This document shows, piece after piece, positions 27,390 to 38,607 of a stretch of DNA of 64,000 nucleotides (positions within the stretch are counted from its first letter, which is position 1; every line of letters begins with the position of its first letter). The translations under genes and the position numbers were made by a program. The DNA is from Endozoicomonas elysicola. GTDB lineage: Bacteria > Pseudomonadota > Gammaproteobacteria > Pseudomonadales > Endozoicomonadaceae. The notes under the pieces were generated by a model. That model saw only the letters and a list, made by a program, of their open reading frames with translations. It was not told where the DNA came from and did no database searches. The stretch is taken from assembly GCF_000710775.1 (NCBI RefSeq), contig NZ_JOJP01000001.1:1813825-1877824 (forward strand), given 5' to 3'.

Positions 27390-28280
27390 GCAATAAATAG
27401 GTTCTTTTGCAAAGCGCTTTTGCAGCCAGAGTCCGCCTTTGCCAACGCTCGAGAGAGAGTTCCAAACCATATCAATACTGACTTCCCATTGAGTGTAAGG
27501 ATACATCTCGTGCTTGATACGTTTCAATTCACCACTCTCAAGTCTGTCTTTTACCAGACTGTTGGGAATGGCTGCCCAGCCCAGTCCTTGGTTAATCATA
27601 GCAATCATTGCCCCATAGTTATCACAGAACCATTGGCGTGTTGATACAAGATGCTCCTGCTTTAATAGAGAGTTCAATGAGCGGCTGTATATAAGCTGTC
27701 TATGCTGAACAAGGTCGCCAGTTGTGACAATAGGCAGTGATGCAAGAGGATGGCTGTGATGAATGACTTCAGAGATCAGCATGCGCCCGATGCGTTGAAA
27801 TCTCAGTGGTTGTCTGTACTGATCCTGACTTAGCAGTATGGCGATATTCAAGCTCTGGTCTGATAGGCGGGTCATGGTTTTAATTGAGGAAGCGTGCTCA
27901 ATATTTATTGAGACATCCGGAAATGCTTCGGCAAATTCTTCAAAAATGGGGGATACGCTGGCATAAGGGAGTGACTCATCAAGGGCCAGGTTAATGGTTT
28001 CCTCTTCCTCGCTGGCACTCAGGCGGTAGGCGTGCTCTTTCAGGCGAGTAGCATGCATCAGTGCAGCTTCCGCTTCTCTTAAGAGTGCTTTTCCTGCCGG
28101 TGTTAGCTGAGGGGTGCGGTGAGTACGGTCAAACAGATCAACGCCCAGGTCAATTTCAAGGTTGCTGATTGTTGTGCTGACTCCCGATTGTGCTTTGCCA
28201 AGGCTTCTTGCCGCCGCTGAGAACGAGCCTTTTTCTGCGACAGCAACAAAAGTGCTTAACATATCAAAGAATGACGACAT
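27384..28280 (-). CDS. LysR-family transcriptional regulator
   Basis: 298 residues with the N-terminal winged helix-turn-helix (MLSTFVAVAEKGSFSAAARS, VSTTISNLEIDLGVDLFDR) and a C-terminal periplasmic-binding-like effector domain. It points toward the permease-deaminase operon and is a plausible regulator of it, although LysR genes are more often divergent from their target. The effector is unknown. Confidence 0.9.
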   Translation of the reverse strand: MSSFFDMLSTFVAVAEKGSFSAAARSLGKAQSGVSTTISNLEIDLGVDLFDRTHRTPQLTPAGKALLREAEAALMHATRLKEHAYRLSASEEEETINLALDESLPYASVSPIFEEFAEAFPDVSINIEHASSIKTMTRLSDQSLNIAILLSQDQYRQPLRFQRIGRMLISEVIHHSHPLASLPIVTTGDLVQHRQLIYSRSLNSLLKQEHLVSTRQWFCDNYGAMIAMINQGLGWAAIPNSLVKDRLESGELKRIKHEMYPYTQWEVSIDMVWNSLSSVGKGGLWLQKRFAKEPIYCA

Positions 28281-28367
28281 GATGCTTTGTTCCGCTCGCT
28301 TTGGAATCGGGCACTATGTCTGTTTTATTGTGGAAAGGTTTTGATCTGTACCAAAGAATTGCCGAGC

Positions 28368-28390
28368 CAGCTCCTGATAACCAGGAGCTG
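28368..28390. repeat. Perfect hairpin after ponA
   Basis: CAGCTCCTG and CAGGAGCTG are separated by ATAAC. It lies downstream of the ponA stop on the minus strand but lacks a T-tail. It may protect or end the ponA message before the LysR gene. Confidence 0.45.
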
Positions 28391-28415
28391 TAATGCCGTT
28401 TGTTCGAGAATACCG

Positions 28416-30893
28416 CTAGAACAGATCTTCTGGTGAAAACTCCTGATCCATCTCTCCAAGAGATGGCAGGTTTTCATCACTCAATTGCTGCGGGGCATTT
28501 TCCTGTCGGAAAACCTCAAAGATGGCATTTGGATCTCCGGGCTGGGCAAGCTTCCCGGTTTCACGGGATATCTTCAAGGTGACCAGACCTTCCGGCTGTG
28601 GTCGTTTATGCTCCGGTTTACCATCCAGAGCGGTATGCATGTATTCCAGCCAGATTGGCAGTGCTGCATTAGCGCCATATTCCCAGCGGCCCAGTGTGGA
28701 GTAATCGTCCATGCCAACCCACACGGCCGTCAGTATGTCTGGGTTAAAGCCGACAAACCATGCGTCTTTACTGTCATTGGTGGTTCCTGTTTTACCACCA
28801 ATATCATGGCGTTTTAATGCTTGTGCCCGTCGGCCAGTACCTTTCCATATCACATCATTCATGATGTCATTCATGATGTAATTAACCTGTGGTGACATGA
28901 CGGATTTGGCGATTGCCGGTTGTTGTTTGCTCTCGGTATCTGGCATCTCTTCTTGTATCAGTGTGTCCGCCAGATCAGGCTCTATAAAGAGCGTATTTTC
29001 GTCCTGACCTTCAATCTCCATGGTTTCTGTATTAAGGCTGGCTAAGCAGCTTTCATTACAGGCAATTGCAGGACTGGCCTCAGATATCAGCTCGTCAACC
29101 GTTTCAATCCGCTGAATGAAATAGGGCTCAATACGAAAACCGCCATTGGCCAGAACTGCGTATCCTGCAGCCAAATCAAGTGGCGTCATGGAAACATTCC
29201 CAAGAGACAGTGACAGGTCTCTGCTTAATGACTCTGCTTTGAAACCAAGCTGTTTCAGGTATTGAATGCTCTTGTTAATGCCAATCTGACGCAATACACG
29301 GATGGATACCAGGTTTCTTGAACGGTAAAGTCCTTCCCGGAGCCGCATCGGGCCATTGAACTTCATATTGTCATTATTAGGGCGCCAGCTATCTTCAAGT
29401 CCTGCGTCATCAAAGACGATCGGGGCATCATTAATAATGGTGGCTGCTGTCATGCCGTTGGCAATGGCGGAAGCGTAAACAAAGGGTTTAAAGGAAGAGC
29501 CAGCCTGTCGAACAGCCTGAGTGGCCCGGTTGTACATGCTGTCGTAAAAGTTGTACCCACCAACCAGTGCCAGAATGGCACCGTTTTCAGGGTGCATTGA
29601 TACCAGTGCTGATTGGGCCTGAGGCTCTTGAGCCAGACGGTAGCTGCCGTCTTCTATGACTCTGACCCATATCTGATCACCGGCTTTGAGAACATCAGAT
29701 GGTGTTTTTGGTGAATAGCCGAAGCTATTTACTGTCAGGAATGGCTTTGCCCAGTTCAGATTTTCCCAGCTGATGGTGCCGGTATGACCATTCTTAAGAC
29801 CGATATCAACCGTTTCCTCACCCACTTGAGTGACCATAGCGGGCAGGAGAATACCAGGGGATGAGGTTTTGTTGATTCGCTGTTGCCAGCCTTCATCCGG
29901 AACATTATCGAACAGGTTGGTGATCGGGCCGTGATAACCATGGCGTTCGTTATAGGCCATTAACCCGTTGGCTACAGCAAGGTTTGCTGCTCTCTGCAGG
30001 TCACTGCTGACGGTGGTGTAGACCTTAAAGCCTTCGGTATAGGCATCCTGTCCATACTGTTCAAACATTCGCTGCCGAACCATTTCGGCAATATAGGGGG
30101 CTTCAAGTTCGACTTTAGCGCCATGGTAGCTAGCGGTGACCGGTTGGTTCACGGCTTCACTGTAATCTTCAGGTGTGATGTAGCCCAGGTCTTTCATTCT
30201 TCCCAGAATCCAGTCACGGCGAATCATTGCGCGCTTGGGATCATTGATCGGGTTATAACGGGAAGGGGCTTTTGGCAGGCCTGCAATCATGGCGATCTGG
30301 GCCAGGTTCAGTTCGTTGATGGATTTTCCATAGTAAACTTGTGCGGCAGACTCTACACCGTAAGATCGATTCCCCAGATAAATTTTATTGAGATAGAGTT
30401 CAAAGATTTCATCCTTCGACAGTTGCTGTTCTATTTGCAAAGCGAGTAGGATTTCGTTGAATTTTCGTGAAAATACCCGCTCATGGCTCAGGAAGAAGTT
30501 CTTGGCCACCTGCATTGTGATCGTGCTGCCACCGGATTGTATGCTGCCGGTGCTGACCAACTGGACAGCAGCCCTCATCAGGCCCATGATGTCAACGCCG
30601 GGATGATAATAGAAACGGTCATCTTCGGCAGCCATGAAAGCTTTGATCAGGTTTGTGGGCGCGTCTTCAAACTGAATAGGGGTGCGGCGTTTTTCGCCAA
30701 ACTCGGCAATGAGCAGATTATCTTGAGAGTAAACTCGTAAAGGTGTCTGTAATTTGGCGTCACGCAGTGATTCTACTGAAGGTAGTGAAGGGCTGAGGTA
30801 TAAATAGACACTTGCACTGACAAGCAGAATTCCACTGGCTACTGTTAATAGTGACCAGCACAGGAATTTAAGAAGTTTAACCGACCGTTTCAT
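28416..30893 (-). CDS. mrcA: Bifunctional penicillin-binding protein 1A
   Basis: Class A peptidoglycan synthase (ponA in Pseudomonas) of 825 residues: one N-terminal membrane helix, a GT51 glycosyltransferase domain (FMAAEDDRFYYHPGVD, GGSTITMQ), an inserted OB-like domain, and a transpeptidase domain. The transpeptidase serine is in GSSFKP, with SRN and KTGTT as the other two motifs. ATG 30893 (MKRSVKLLKFL) gives the usual short cytoplasmic tail; the frame continues 17 codons upstream. It is divergent from pilM, as in Pseudomonas. Confidence 0.96.
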   Translation of the reverse strand: MKRSVKLLKFLCWSLLTVASGILLVSASVYLYLSPSLPSVESLRDAKLQTPLRVYSQDNLLIAEFGEKRRTPIQFEDAPTNLIKAFMAAEDDRFYYHPGVDIMGLMRAAVQLVSTGSIQSGGSTITMQVAKNFFLSHERVFSRKFNEILLALQIEQQLSKDEIFELYLNKIYLGNRSYGVESAAQVYYGKSINELNLAQIAMIAGLPKAPSRYNPINDPKRAMIRRDWILGRMKDLGYITPEDYSEAVNQPVTASYHGAKVELEAPYIAEMVRQRMFEQYGQDAYTEGFKVYTTVSSDLQRAANLAVANGLMAYNERHGYHGPITNLFDNVPDEGWQQRINKTSSPGILLPAMVTQVGEETVDIGLKNGHTGTISWENLNWAKPFLTVNSFGYSPKTPSDVLKAGDQIWVRVIEDGSYRLAQEPQAQSALVSMHPENGAILALVGGYNFYDSMYNRATQAVRQAGSSFKPFVYASAIANGMTAATIINDAPIVFDDAGLEDSWRPNNDNMKFNGPMRLREGLYRSRNLVSIRVLRQIGINKSIQYLKQLGFKAESLSRDLSLSLGNVSMTPLDLAAGYAVLANGGFRIEPYFIQRIETVDELISEASPAIACNESCLASLNTETMEIEGQDENTLFIEPDLADTLIQEEMPDTESKQQPAIAKSVMSPQVNYIMNDIMNDVIWKGTGRRAQALKRHDIGGKTGTTNDSKDAWFVGFNPDILTAVWVGMDDYSTLGRWEYGANAALPIWLEYMHTALDGKPEHKRPQPEGLVTLKISRETGKLAQPGDPNAIFEVFRQENAPQQLSDENLPSLGEMDQEFSPEDLF

Positions 30894-31176
30894 GCTGTTA
30901 GGACATCCTGATAAAGCGAAGGCCACCGGCTGAAGTAGTGACATTTAAACATTCTTGTCATAAGCAAGAGTCGTCCTGACAGCCGATCGTGACAGACTAT
31001 TATACGGTGAAAAGGCCTTTAGCTGAAAATGTGGTTTTCCTTTACTGGCTGCAGTCTTGGGCGCAGGTGGGATTTTCCTTAAAAATCCAGTGTTTAGAGT
31101 TGGCTTTTTGGCCACTATAATTGCGAAAGTAAACAGACTGTTATTTAATTAGAGCTGTTGGTCTTATAACTAATAA

Positions 31177-32255
<1,079 letters not shown>

Positions 32256-32256
<1 letters not shown>

Positions 32257-32819
32257 TGGCAAGAATTAACCTGTTACCCTGGCGTGAAGAGCTCAGGAAA
32301 GAGCGGAAACAGCGTTTTGTAGCTGTCTGGGCTATGACTCTTTTGGTAGGCATTGGTCTGGTCTTTATTGGTGATCTTTACATCAGCAATAACATCAGTT
32401 ATCAGCAAAGCCGGAATCAATATCTGCAGAACGAAATTACGTTGCTCAATAAACGGATCAGTGAAATCAAGGATCTGAAAACCAAGAAAGATCAATTGCT
32501 GGAGCGAATGCAGGTGATTCAGAACCTGCAGGGCAATCGTCCTGTGATTGTGCGCATATTTGACCAGGTGGCACGTGTAGTTCCAGAGGGGGTTTATTTC
32601 AAGCAGATCACCCTGGAGGGGGACCGCCTGTCTCTTGTTGGGGTTGCTGAGTCTAATAATCGTATCTCGGCTTTGATGAGAAACTTCGACAACTCAGAAT
32701 GGTTTACTGAGCCAAACCTGACTGCGGTCAGAAAAGTTTCAGCAAACAGTCAGCGCTGGAATGAGTTTGATCTAACCGTTAAACAGATCAATCCCAATCA
32801 GGCTAAGGGGGGACTATGA
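32256..32819 (+). CDS. pilN: Type IV pilus assembly protein PilN
   Basis: Bitopic inner-membrane protein of 187 residues. It begins with the PilM-binding peptide INLLPWRE, followed by one membrane helix, a coiled coil (KRISEIKDLKTKKDQLLERM) and a ferredoxin-like periplasmic domain. Its start overlaps the pilM stop (TGATG) and its stop overlaps pilO. Confidence 0.95.
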
Positions 32820-33427
32820 GTTTTGCTGATTCGTTACAAAAGCTGAATGAGCTTGATCTGAATGAGATTGATTTTGATAACATCGGCTCATGGCCTCTGG
32901 GAGTCAGAATCATTGTCTGTGCTCTGACTCTGGCCTTGATACTTGGGCTTGGTTATCAGTTTCACCTGACCAGTTTGCAGAGCCGGTATGATGTCGCTGC
33001 CAGTAAAGAACAGGATTTACGGGAGCAGTATCGAATCAAGGCATTTCAGGCTGCGAACCTGAAATCCTATCGCGAGCAGATGGCAGAAATGGAGAATTCT
33101 TTTGGTGCGTTGGTTAAACAATTACCCAGCGATACTGAAGTGCCCGGGCTGTTGGAGGACATTACCTTTACAGGGCGTGGGGCAGGTCTGCAGATAGAAG
33201 AAATTAAGCTTCAGGCTGAAAATGTCAGTCATTTTTATATTGAGCTGCCTATCAGCATTGCAGTGCAGGGCACATACCATGATTTGGGCAATTTTGTCAG
33301 TGGTGTAGCCAGCCTTTCACGAATAGTGACCTTGCACGATTTTGACATTCGTCCGGGCAGGGATGGTCAATTGACGATGAGCATTCTTGCTAAAACCTAT
33401 CGCTACAATGATCAGGGGGGGCTATGA
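32816..33427 (+). CDS. pilO: Type IV pilus assembly protein PilO
   Basis: Partner of PilN in the alignment complex, 203 residues: short cytoplasmic N-terminus, one membrane helix (IIVCALTLALILGLGYQF), a periplasmic coiled coil and a C-terminal domain (ELPISIAVQGTYHDLGNFVS). Start and stop overlap the neighbouring genes by 4 bp. Confidence 0.95.
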   Translation: MSFADSLQKLNELDLNEIDFDNIGSWPLGVRIIVCALTLALILGLGYQFHLTSLQSRYDVAASKEQDLREQYRIKAFQAANLKSYREQMAEMENSFGALVKQLPSDTEVPGLLEDITFTGRGAGLQIEEIKLQAENVSHFYIELPISIAVQGTYHDLGNFVSGVASLSRIVTLHDFDIRPGRDGQLTMSILAKTYRYNDQGGL

Positions 33428-33960
33428 TGCAGCAGCTTCGACTTATTATTGTTGTCGGTACCATGCTGGTTTTAGCAGGTTGCTCAGATGGGGGCCGTCA
33501 GGGGTATAAAGATATTGATGCCTATATGGCAGAAATGAAGGCGAGGCCAACAGGTAATATTGAGCCACTACCTCAGTTCAGGGCTTATGAGGCTTTTACT
33601 TATCAGGCATCTGCCATGCGCAGTCCTTTCAGGCAACCTGTGAGAATTGCGCTGACCACTGAACAGATCAATAGCAATATCAAGCCGGATCAATACCGGG
33701 TTAAACAGTACCTTGAGCAATTTGAAATGGACTCGTTCCGTTTAGTTGGCTCGATCAGTAATGATGAAGGGTTCTGGGGCTTGGTGCGAGGCTCTGATGG
33801 TGTTCATCGAGTGCAGGTGGGGGATTACCTGGGGCGTAACCATGGCCGCATAACTTACATTGATGATCAGGAGCTGCGAGTAACGGAAATAGTTCCAGCA
33901 GGTCCAAAGTATTGGATCGAGCGCCCAAGGGTTCTTCGCGTTAATTTTAGTAATCAGTGA
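33424..33960 (+). CDS. pilP: Type IV pilus lipoprotein PilP
   Basis: Inner-membrane lipoprotein of 178 residues that bridges PilNO to the secretin PilQ. The lipobox LAGC gives a lipidated Cys near residue 20. An unstructured linker is followed by the beta domain with FRLVGSISNDEGFWGLV, VQVGDYLGRNHGRI and VTEIVP. Confidence 0.95.
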   Translation: MMQQLRLIIVVGTMLVLAGCSDGGRQGYKDIDAYMAEMKARPTGNIEPLPQFRAYEAFTYQASAMRSPFRQPVRIALTTEQINSNIKPDQYRVKQYLEQFEMDSFRLVGSISNDEGFWGLVRGSDGVHRVQVGDYLGRNHGRITYIDDQELRVTEIVPAGPKYWIERPRVLRVNFSNQ

Positions 33961-34132
33961 TTTGATTTCCGGTATTGTGAATTAATCATCATTTTCTGAA
34001 TATGAATGCTATTGTCAGTCTTTGCTCGGTTGACAGTGCGTCATGGGCTGTGTTGAGTTAGTCTGATTGTTGTTCTGGCATGGATGGCTTATTTTTGTCT
34101 GGGGGATTTTTCGTGGTATGAAAGGATGTGAT

Positions 34133-34210
34133 ATGGAACCGTCATGGCGGAATGGGCTGGATTATTTAAATATGATGCCGATGAAAACAACAATTCTAAT
34201 TCTGAAATAG
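34133..34210 (+). CDS. Possible 25-codon ORF in front of pilQ
   Basis: AAAGGATGTGAT precedes an ATG that opens a 25-codon frame ending 9 bp before the pilQ ATG. It encodes no recognisable peptide (MEPSWRNGLDYLNMMP and a hydrophobic end). It may be a leader affecting pilQ translation or chance; pilP and pilQ are usually closer together. Confidence 0.3.
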   Translation: MEPSWRNGLDYLNMMPMKTTILILK

Positions 34211-34219
34211 GTAAGTTAG

Positions 34220-36262
34220 ATGAATATTAGTCCCCTGTTGCAGGCGAAAGCTGTTCGAGGGCTTCTGTATGCGCTACTGGCAATATTGCCTATTTCAGCG
34301 TGGGGCGTCATTCTGAAGAATATGGATGTTGCTGCGTTACCGGGTGATATGGTTGAGCTTCGTTTGACTTTTGATGGCGCTGCCCCGGTTGCTCATGGCT
34401 ACAGTATTGAAAAGCCTCCCAGGATATCCATTGATCTGCCTTTTACGCGCAGTGAACTCCCGAAATACAATGAAGTTGGTTTTAATAATGCCAAGAGTGT
34501 GACTGTGCTTGAGGCTGGCGACAGAACGCGTCTGGTTATTAATCTTCAGCAGCCAACCCGCTTTACCAGTCAGGCTGATGGACGGACGCTCAGTATTTAC
34601 ATTGGAGATGACAGCAATATAGCAGCCGTTCAAAGGGAGTCAGCCCAAGGGGATAACTCGTCTTCCCAGGCTGCTGGCATAAAGACAGGAATTACAGATA
34701 TTGACTTCCAGCGCGGAGATGATGGTGAAGGAAAAATCATTATTGCGCTTTCTGATGCCAAGATCCCAATGGATATGAATGAACAGGGTGGACGTATCCG
34801 TCTTGAGTTTCAGGGAGATGTTCTGCCACAACGCTTAAGAAACCGCCTGGATGTCATTGATTTTGCAACGCCGGTTAAGTTCATTGATGCCGCCGTTGAA
34901 GATGGCAACAGTATCATTACTATTGAGCCTAAGGGGAAATTTGAGTATCTGGCCTATCAGACGGATAACCTGCTGACTGTCAGTGTTAAGGCACCAGATA
35001 CAAAAGACCTTGGTAGGAGAAAGTCGGGGCTTTCCTATAAGGGAGATAAGCTGTCGTTAAACTTTCAGGATATAGAAGTCAGGGCTGTTCTGCAGCTGAT
35101 TGCTGATTTCACAGACCTGAACCTGGTGGCATCTGATACTGTTGGAGGCAATGTTACTTTGCGACTGCAGAATGTTCCCTGGGATCAGGCACTTGATATT
35201 GTGCTCAAGGCCAAAGGGCTTGATAAGCGGCTTGAGGGTAATGTACTCACTGTGGCTCCGGCTGCTGAAATAGCTGCACGTGAGCGTGAGCAGCTGGAGA
35301 ATGAAAAGCAGATTCGTGAGCTGGCTCCTGTGTATACCGACCTGGTTCAGATTAATTACGCTGATGCGGCAGAGATTGCAACGGTATTGCAGGGGACTGA
35401 AGGGGCTAGCCTGCTGACGGAAAGAGGCTCGGTTCAGGTTGTAGCCAGAACCAACAGTTTGCTGGTCAAGGATACACAGGCCAAACTGGATGAGTTGAGA
35501 GCGCTGATTGATCAGTTGGATATTCCTATCCGGCAGGTCATGATTGAGGCGCGTATTGTTACGCTCAGTTCTAACTTTAAAGAAGATCTGGGTGTTAAGT
35601 GGAGTGGCTCTAAAAATGATGCGTTGAAAAACGATAATCGAGACCTTTCTATTGGTGGTGGTCAGGATGGTGATGTATTCACTGATCTGAGCGTTACAGG
35701 TGCGGGCTCCAGTGCGATTGCTATTGGTTTCTCCACGAATGGAGGGACAATTCTTAACCTTGAGCTATCGGCCCTGCTGAGTGATGGTGGTGGTGAGGTT
35801 ATTTCACAGCCAAAGGTCATTACTGCGGATAAGAAAACTGCGGTTATCAAGTCAGGTAAAGAGATTCCCTATGAAGAGAAAACGTCCAGTGGTGCGACAT
35901 CGGTAGCGTTTAAAGATGCGGTACTGGGATTGGAGGTAACGCCTCAGATTACTCCGGATGGTCGGGTCATTATGGATATCAAAATCAATAATGACGATAC
36001 AACGGATGAGGCCTCAAATAACGTACCGATTATTTCGACCAATGAGATCACGACCCAGGTACTGGTTGAAGATGGCGAAACTGTTGTTCTTGGTGGCGTC
36101 TTTAAGCAGAGTAAGAAGCAGGGGGTCACTAAAGTACCCGTGTTAGGTGATATTCCCTGGGTAGGTGGTCTGTTCAGGAATAAAACAGAGACTGATGATA
36201 AAGAAGAGCTACTGGTCTTTATCACCCCGAGAATTATCACTGATGGGGTTTCGTTGCGGTAA
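34220..36262 (+). CDS. pilQ: Type IV pilus secretin PilQ
   Basis: Outer-membrane secretin through which the pilus emerges. The 680 residues comprise an N-terminal signal region, two AMIN domains that bind peptidoglycan (about 35-110 and 150-250), an STN/N0 domain (ISLNFQD-type segment read as LSLNFQDIEVRAVLQLIADF), an N1/NolW domain, and the secretin core (VISQPKVITADKKTAVIKSG, VLVEDGETVVLGGVF, VPVLGDIPWVGGLFRN). A strong terminator follows. Confidence 0.96.
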   Translation: MNISPLLQAKAVRGLLYALLAILPISAWGVILKNMDVAALPGDMVELRLTFDGAAPVAHGYSIEKPPRISIDLPFTRSELPKYNEVGFNNAKSVTVLEAGDRTRLVINLQQPTRFTSQADGRTLSIYIGDDSNIAAVQRESAQGDNSSSQAAGIKTGITDIDFQRGDDGEGKIIIALSDAKIPMDMNEQGGRIRLEFQGDVLPQRLRNRLDVIDFATPVKFIDAAVEDGNSIITIEPKGKFEYLAYQTDNLLTVSVKAPDTKDLGRRKSGLSYKGDKLSLNFQDIEVRAVLQLIADFTDLNLVASDTVGGNVTLRLQNVPWDQALDIVLKAKGLDKRLEGNVLTVAPAAEIAAREREQLENEKQIRELAPVYTDLVQINYADAAEIATVLQGTEGASLLTERGSVQVVARTNSLLVKDTQAKLDELRALIDQLDIPIRQVMIEARIVTLSSNFKEDLGVKWSGSKNDALKNDNRDLSIGGGQDGDVFTDLSVTGAGSSAIAIGFSTNGGTILNLELSALLSDGGGEVISQPKVITADKKTAVIKSGKEIPYEEKTSSGATSVAFKDAVLGLEVTPQITPDGRVIMDIKINNDDTTDEASNNVPIISTNEITTQVLVEDGETVVLGGVFKQSKKQGVTKVPVLGDIPWVGGLFRNKTETDDKEELLVFITPRIITDGVSLR

Positions 36263-36295
36263 ACTGTTCCCGTATTATGGGTTCGAATATCTCTG

Positions 36296-36322
36296 ACGGG
36301 AGCCTTGGCTCCCGTTTTTTTG
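36296..36322 (+). terminator. Terminator of the pil operon
   Basis: ACGGGAGCC pairs with GGCTCCCGT around a TT loop, then seven T. A textbook Rho-independent terminator, so aroK probably has its own promoter. Confidence 0.92.
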
Positions 36323-36389
36323 TTGTCATAACTGCTTACGATGCGCTACGCTCGCTGCACACAGGCAGGAAGTCAGGCTGGCAAAGAGC

Positions 36390-36911
36390 ATGCCATTAAC
36401 AAATATCTATCTGATTGGGCCCATGGGGGCAGGAAAAAGTACCATAGGCCGAATGCTGGCAAAAGAGCTGGCGCGCCCCTTTCTTGATTCGGACCATGTT
36501 ATTGAAGATCGCAGTGGCGCTGATATCCCCTGGATTTTTGACGTTGAAGGAGAGCAGGGGTTTCGAGACCGGGAAAGTCAGGTTATTGAAGAAATCTGCA
36601 GTCAGAAAGGTCTGGTGATGGCTACAGGCGGCGGTGTTGTCGGTCGACCGGAAAACAGGCGAAACCTCAGTTCCAACGGTTTTGTTGTGTATCTGAGTGC
36701 TCCGGTAACTATTCAGCTGCAAAGAACGGAAAAAGACAAAAGAAGACCGTTATTGCAAAGGCCGGACAGAGAAGAGGTGCTGACCCGACTGCTTGAAGAA
36801 CGAGATCCTTTATACCACTCAATTGCTGACCTTGTTCTTGATACGGAAGTCTTATCGCCACGACAAGTGATTAAAAGAATTATTCAAGCTGTTGGCTTGG
36901 GAAGAGAGTGA
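36390..36911 (+). CDS. aroK: Shikimate kinase
   Basis: Phosphorylates shikimate in the pathway to chorismate. The 173 residues have Walker A GPMGAGKST (10-18), the shikimate-binding FLDSDHVIE, FRDRESQVI and GGGVVGR segments, and the lid arginine region RRPLLQRPDR. Followed 14 bp later by aroB. Confidence 0.96.
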   Translation: MPLTNIYLIGPMGAGKSTIGRMLAKELARPFLDSDHVIEDRSGADIPWIFDVEGEQGFRDRESQVIEEICSQKGLVMATGGGVVGRPENRRNLSSNGFVVYLSAPVTIQLQRTEKDKRRPLLQRPDREEVLTRLLEERDPLYHSIADLVLDTEVLSPRQVIKRIIQAVGLGRE

Positions 36912-36925
36912 GGGAGTAATCTGCC

Positions 36926-38005
36926 ATGCTGGAACTTAAAGTTGACCTGGGGGATCGAAGCTATCCCATTTTTATCGGCGCAAATATTCTTTCTGATCCA
37001 AATTATTTCCTCCCATATATAAAAGGCAAAAGCGTTGCCATTGTTACTAATGAAACGGTAGCACCGATCTATCTGGATACGATCCGCTCCACGCTGGCTG
37101 GTTGCGATTTAACGGTGGTTACCTTGCCGGATGGCGAGCAATATAAAAACCTTGAAACGCTCAACCTCATTTTCGATAAGCTTTTACAGTCGAGGCATAC
37201 ACGAAAAACGACGATGGTTGCTCTTGGTGGTGGTGTAATCGGTGATATGACCGGTTTTGCTGCTGCCTGTTATCAGCGGGGGGTGGATTTTATTCAAGTG
37301 CCTACTACGTTACTGTCCCAGGTAGACTCATCGGTTGGAGGGAAAACGGGTGTCAATCATGCCCTGGGTAAAAACATGATCGGCGCTTTCTATCAGCCTA
37401 ACGCTGTTGTTATTGATACTGCGACACTGAACACCCTGCCGGATCGGGAGCTTTCAGCTGGGTTGGCAGAGGTCATCAAATACGGACTGATCTGTGATCA
37501 GTCATTTTATGAGTGGCTGCAGGAGAATATTGATCGATTGATGAGCCGTGATCCTGAGGCGCTTTCCTACGCTATTCACCGTTCCTGCCAGGATAAAGCC
37601 AGAGTTGTAGAGGCTGATGAAAAAGAGTCCGGTATACGTGCGATTCTTAATCTTGGTCATACCTTTGGTCATGCAATAGAAACACATACCGGCTATGGTT
37701 CCTGGTTGCACGGTGAAGCTGTTGCGGTCGGTATGGTAATGGCGGCCGATCTTTCTTTCCGGGAAGGAAACTTATCTAAAGAAGACGTCGATGGTATTGT
37801 GACTATGCTCAAACGGGTAAGTTTGCCGACTCTGCCACCTTCGGGTATCAGTCCCGGGCGATTTGTTGAACTAATGGCTGTGGATAAAAAGGTGCTGGAT
37901 GATCAGTTAAGGCTGGTGCTTCTGGACTCAGTGGGAAATGCTAACGTTACAGACCGTTTTAATCATAAAAATCTAATGGATTGCCTTGAGCAGTTTTGTT
38001 CCTGA
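36926..38005 (+). CDS. aroB: 3-dehydroquinate synthase
   Basis: NAD- and metal-dependent second step of the shikimate pathway. The 359 residues show LPDGEQYK, the [13 protein letters not shown] nucleotide-binding segment, [20 protein letters not shown], and metal ligands in the [11 protein letters not shown] region and in HGEAVAVGM. In Pseudomonas a DamX-like SPOR gene follows; here it is missing. Confidence 0.97.
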   Translation: MLELKVDLGDRSYPIFIGANILSDPNYFLPYIKGKSVAIVTNETVAPIYLDTIRSTLAGCDLTVVTLPDGEQYKNLETLNLIFDKLLQSRHTRKTTMVALGGGVIGDMTGFAAACYQRGVDFIQVPTTLLSQVDSSVGGKTGVNHALGKNMIGAFYQPNAVVIDTATLNTLPDRELSAGLAEVIKYGLICDQSFYEWLQENIDRLMSRDPEALSYAIHRSCQDKARVVEADEKESGIRAILNLGHTFGHAIETHTGYGSWLHGEAVAVGMVMAADLSFREGNLSKEDVDGIVTMLKRVSLPTLPPSGISPGRFVELMAVDKKVLDDQLRLVLLDSVGNANVTDRFNHKNLMDCLEQFCS

Positions 38006-38360
38006 ATACTCTATCAATGGCTGGAGAGATCTCTTCAGCCTCATCTTTATTGGTCGTTCCTGTCTGAATTTGTTCTGAAAAGTTTCGATTTATCAATGTA
38101 TTATTGCGGTTTTTACTTGCATTGATAAGGGTCATTTGTGATTACGCGAACAGGCGTGTAAAATGGCGAGCCGTTTTACGTGTCAGATAGTCATAAGTAA
38201 AATTTAGTTTTATGCATTTAAACTGAATAATTATGACGGGGGAGTCCGGTTACGAGAGGCAGAAAGCCCGCCGGTTAAAGAATAGCTATGGCTCGACAGA
38301 CACTTGATTATCGGTAGTGTACCGAAGAGTGCTGAATGGCGAGGAGTTCGCCTGATTCAG

Positions 38361-38523
38361 GGAGCCCGTCTGACTTAACACTGACCTACTGCGAAAAAGC
38401 CGGATTTGGCCATTTTTTATGCTGCTTTTCGTTGAATAGAGTGACTATTCGCCTCAAATCATCATGAAGACTGACCCAAACCGGACTTTTTCTCGCTACG
38501 GTCGTCTAAGTCTGACAGGCTTC
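38361..38523. repeat. Long near-palindromic element, copy 1
   Basis: The ends GAGCCCGTCTGACTTA and TAAGTCTGACAGGCTT are inverted. The centre is GAATAG-N5-CTATTC at 38434-38450. It is homologous along its length to the element at 45864-46031 (shared CTGACCTACTGCGAAAAAG and GACTTTTTCTCGCTACGGTC). Confidence 0.88.
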
Positions 38524-38584
38524 TGGTAGTGAAATACAAAGCCTTCCAGAGCAGAATTTCCTTCAGGATCGAGGGTGTTCCGGG

Positions 38585-38607
38585 AAAAGTCGGGATGACT
38601 TTTTTAT
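38585..38607 (+). terminator. Terminator-like hairpin in the gltB leader
   Basis: AAAAGTC pairs with GACTTTT around GGGAT, followed by T-rich sequence, about 50 bp before the gltB start. It could be an attenuator for gltB or the end of a transcript arising in the leader. Confidence 0.5.
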
